NCBI GenBank assembly: GCA_002452745.1
Contig: DKFC01000058.1
Coordinates: 1 to 64,000 of the forward strand
DNA from: Firmicutes bacterium UBA6806
GTDB lineage: Bacteria; Bacillota; Clostridia; Peptostreptococcales; Acidaminobacteraceae
DNA: 64,000 bases
Reading direction: 5' to 3'
The translations under genes were made by a program, and so were the position numbers. This document shows, piece after piece, positions 62,920-64,000 of the stretch; position 1 is the stretch's first letter; each line of letters starts with the position of its first letter. The notes below the pieces were generated by a model. That model did no database searches. It worked only from the letters and a program-made list of their open reading frames with translations, and was not told where the DNA came from.

Positions 62920-64000
62920 TTACTGCACTTCTTTTGCCGCTTTTATAAAGTCTCTGAAAAGTGGATGCGATCGAGTTGGTCTAGATTTGAATTCTGGATG
63001 GAATTGAACTGCCAAAAACCAAGGGTGGTCAGGAAGTTCCACGATTTCAACCAACCTTTCATCTGGAGACAGTCCAGATAAAATCAAGCCCTTTTCCAGC
63101 ATTTCATCTCTATAGGTATTGTTAAACTCATATCTATGGCGATGCCTCTCATAAATCAAATCTTCTCCGTACGCTTTATGCGCCAACGTGTCCGGCTTAA
63201 TTTTACATGGGTAAAGTCCCAGTCTCATGGTACCGCCCATATCTTCCACATCGTGTTGCTCAGGCATGAGGTCAATCACTGGCACTGGTGTCAATCCATT
63301 GAGTTCTGCACTATGAGCTTCTTTATAGCCGAGAATATGCCTTGCAAACTCGATAACAGCCATTTGCATGCCAAGACAGATTCCGAAGAAAGGAATGTTC
63401 TTTTCCCTTGCATATTTTACAGCTTCAATTTTGCCTTCCACACCTCTAAATCCAAACCCACCTGGAACTAGGATTCCGTCAACACCGTCCAACACTTCGT
63501 GAACATTTTCAGATGTGATGTTTTCCGATTGAACCCAGTCAATTTCAATTGCAACTTCGTTTGCAAGACCAGCGTGTTTTAAAGCCTCTGCAACCGACAG
63601 ATAGGCATCTTTAAGCTCTACATATTTTCCGACCAATGCAATTTTAACGGTTTGAGTCAGGTTCTTTTCCAGCTCCACAATTCTTTCCCATTCAGTAAAG
63701 TCAGGTTCTGCACACGAGATTTTAAGAAACTCGCACACTTTTTCAGCAAGGCCTTCTTTTTCCAGCGTCAATGGAACTGAATAAAGGGTCTCAGCATCTA
63801 AATTTTGAATGACATTTTTAGGGCCGACACTGCAAAATAGTGCAATCTTTTCCTTCATTTCCTGTGAAATTTCTTTTTCAGTTCTACACACGATTAAATC
63901 TGGTTGAATTCCGATTTCTCTGAGCTCTTTAACCGAGTGTTGAGTTGGCTTTGTCTTCAGTTCACCAGCTTTGCTCAGATAAGGAAGCAGAGTCAGGTGG
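62920..64000 (-). CDS. pyrG: CTP synthase (5' part cut by the window end)
   Basis: Makes CTP from UTP with glutamine nitrogen. The visible 360 codons run in frame to the window edge and still lack the N-terminal ATP-binding part of the synthase domain. Visible synthase end: GELKTKPTQHSVKELREIG. The class I glutaminase domain has VPGGFGFRG, the nucleophile in GICLGMQMAVIE and the final His-Glu in VQFHPEFKSRP. pyrG lies upstream of rho in the Bacillus order too. Confidence 0.98.
   Translation of the reverse strand, partial: HLTLLPYLSKAGELKTKPTQHSVKELREIGIQPDLIVCRTEKEISQEMKEKIALFCSVGPKNVIQNLDAETLYSVPLTLEKEGLAEKVCEFLKISCAEPDFTEWERIVELEKNLTQTVKIALVGKYVELKDAYLSVAEALKHAGLANEVAIEIDWVQSENITSENVHEVLDGVDGILVPGGFGFRGVEGKIEAVKYAREKNIPFFGICLGMQMAVIEFARHILGYKEAHSAELNGLTPVPVIDLMPEQHDVEDMGGTMRLGLYPCKIKPDTLAHKAYGEDLIYERHRHRYEFNNTYRDEMLEKGLILSGLSPDERLVEIVELPDHPWFLAVQFHPEFKSRPTRSHPLFRDFIKAAKEVQ

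Noticed and set aside
1..64000. CRISPR array, prophage, insertion sequence, tRNA or rRNA genes
   Set aside because: No regularly spaced repeats, transposase or phage-type proteins, or tRNA/rRNA signature sequences were seen on either strand.

Overview
The window looks like the chromosome of a low-GC, anaerobic, motile Firmicute of class Clostridia. The evidence is AT-rich intergenic DNA, strong GGAGG-type ribosome-binding sites, an S-box riboswitch, an F-type ATP synthase with sodium-type c subunits, lysine/butyrate-type fermentation genes, and flagellar and chemotaxis genes. A Fusibacter/Acidaminobacter-like relative is my best guess; this is inference, not an identification.

Most genes are on the minus strand and follow a gene order known from Bacillus and clostridial chromosomes. 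Read right to left: pyrG (cut by the window end), a lipid-linked sugar transferase pair, kal-kce, rho, rpmE, a response regulator with a chemoreceptor, cutC, tdk, a DUF1385 gene, prmC, prfA, a cation/proton antiporter, the ywlC-type tsaC gene, rpiB, upp, dCMP deaminase, a TagO/WecA-type transferase, wecB, atoDA, the complete atp operon, murA, mbl/mreB, nadABC, flgF-flgG-flgJ, a patatin-like lipase, a phosphoglucomutase operon and metK. The sporulation genes that accompany this order in Bacillus (spoIIR, spoIID, spoIIQ, spoIIID) are absent.

Three plus-strand blocks interrupt this backbone: 1778-4240 (a small ORF and an SLC12-like transporter), 18293-27858 and 56826-58637 (a degenerate transglutaminase-like exported protein). 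The middle block is the main accessory region. It holds a family 5 solute-binding protein with no ABC permease, a DUF6305 protein, a histidine kinase and response regulator, an AbgT-type transporter, an M20 peptidase and a membrane diguanylate cyclase. The first six look like a sense-import-hydrolyse module for a peptide or acyl-amino-acid substrate.

The clearest biochemical peculiarity is the ATP synthase rotor. One c gene encodes a normal single hairpin with a full sodium-binding signature. The neighbouring c gene encodes two fused hairpins, the second having lost its ion-binding glutamate (Glu to Gln). This resembles the mixed F/V-type rotor of Acetobacterium woodii.

Regulatory features include a SAM-I riboswitch with its terminator before metK, a candidate repressor site before nadA, several sigma-A-type promoters, many intrinsic terminators and one candidate small RNA at 12051-12132. 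I saw no tRNA, rRNA, CRISPR array, insertion sequence or phage genes.
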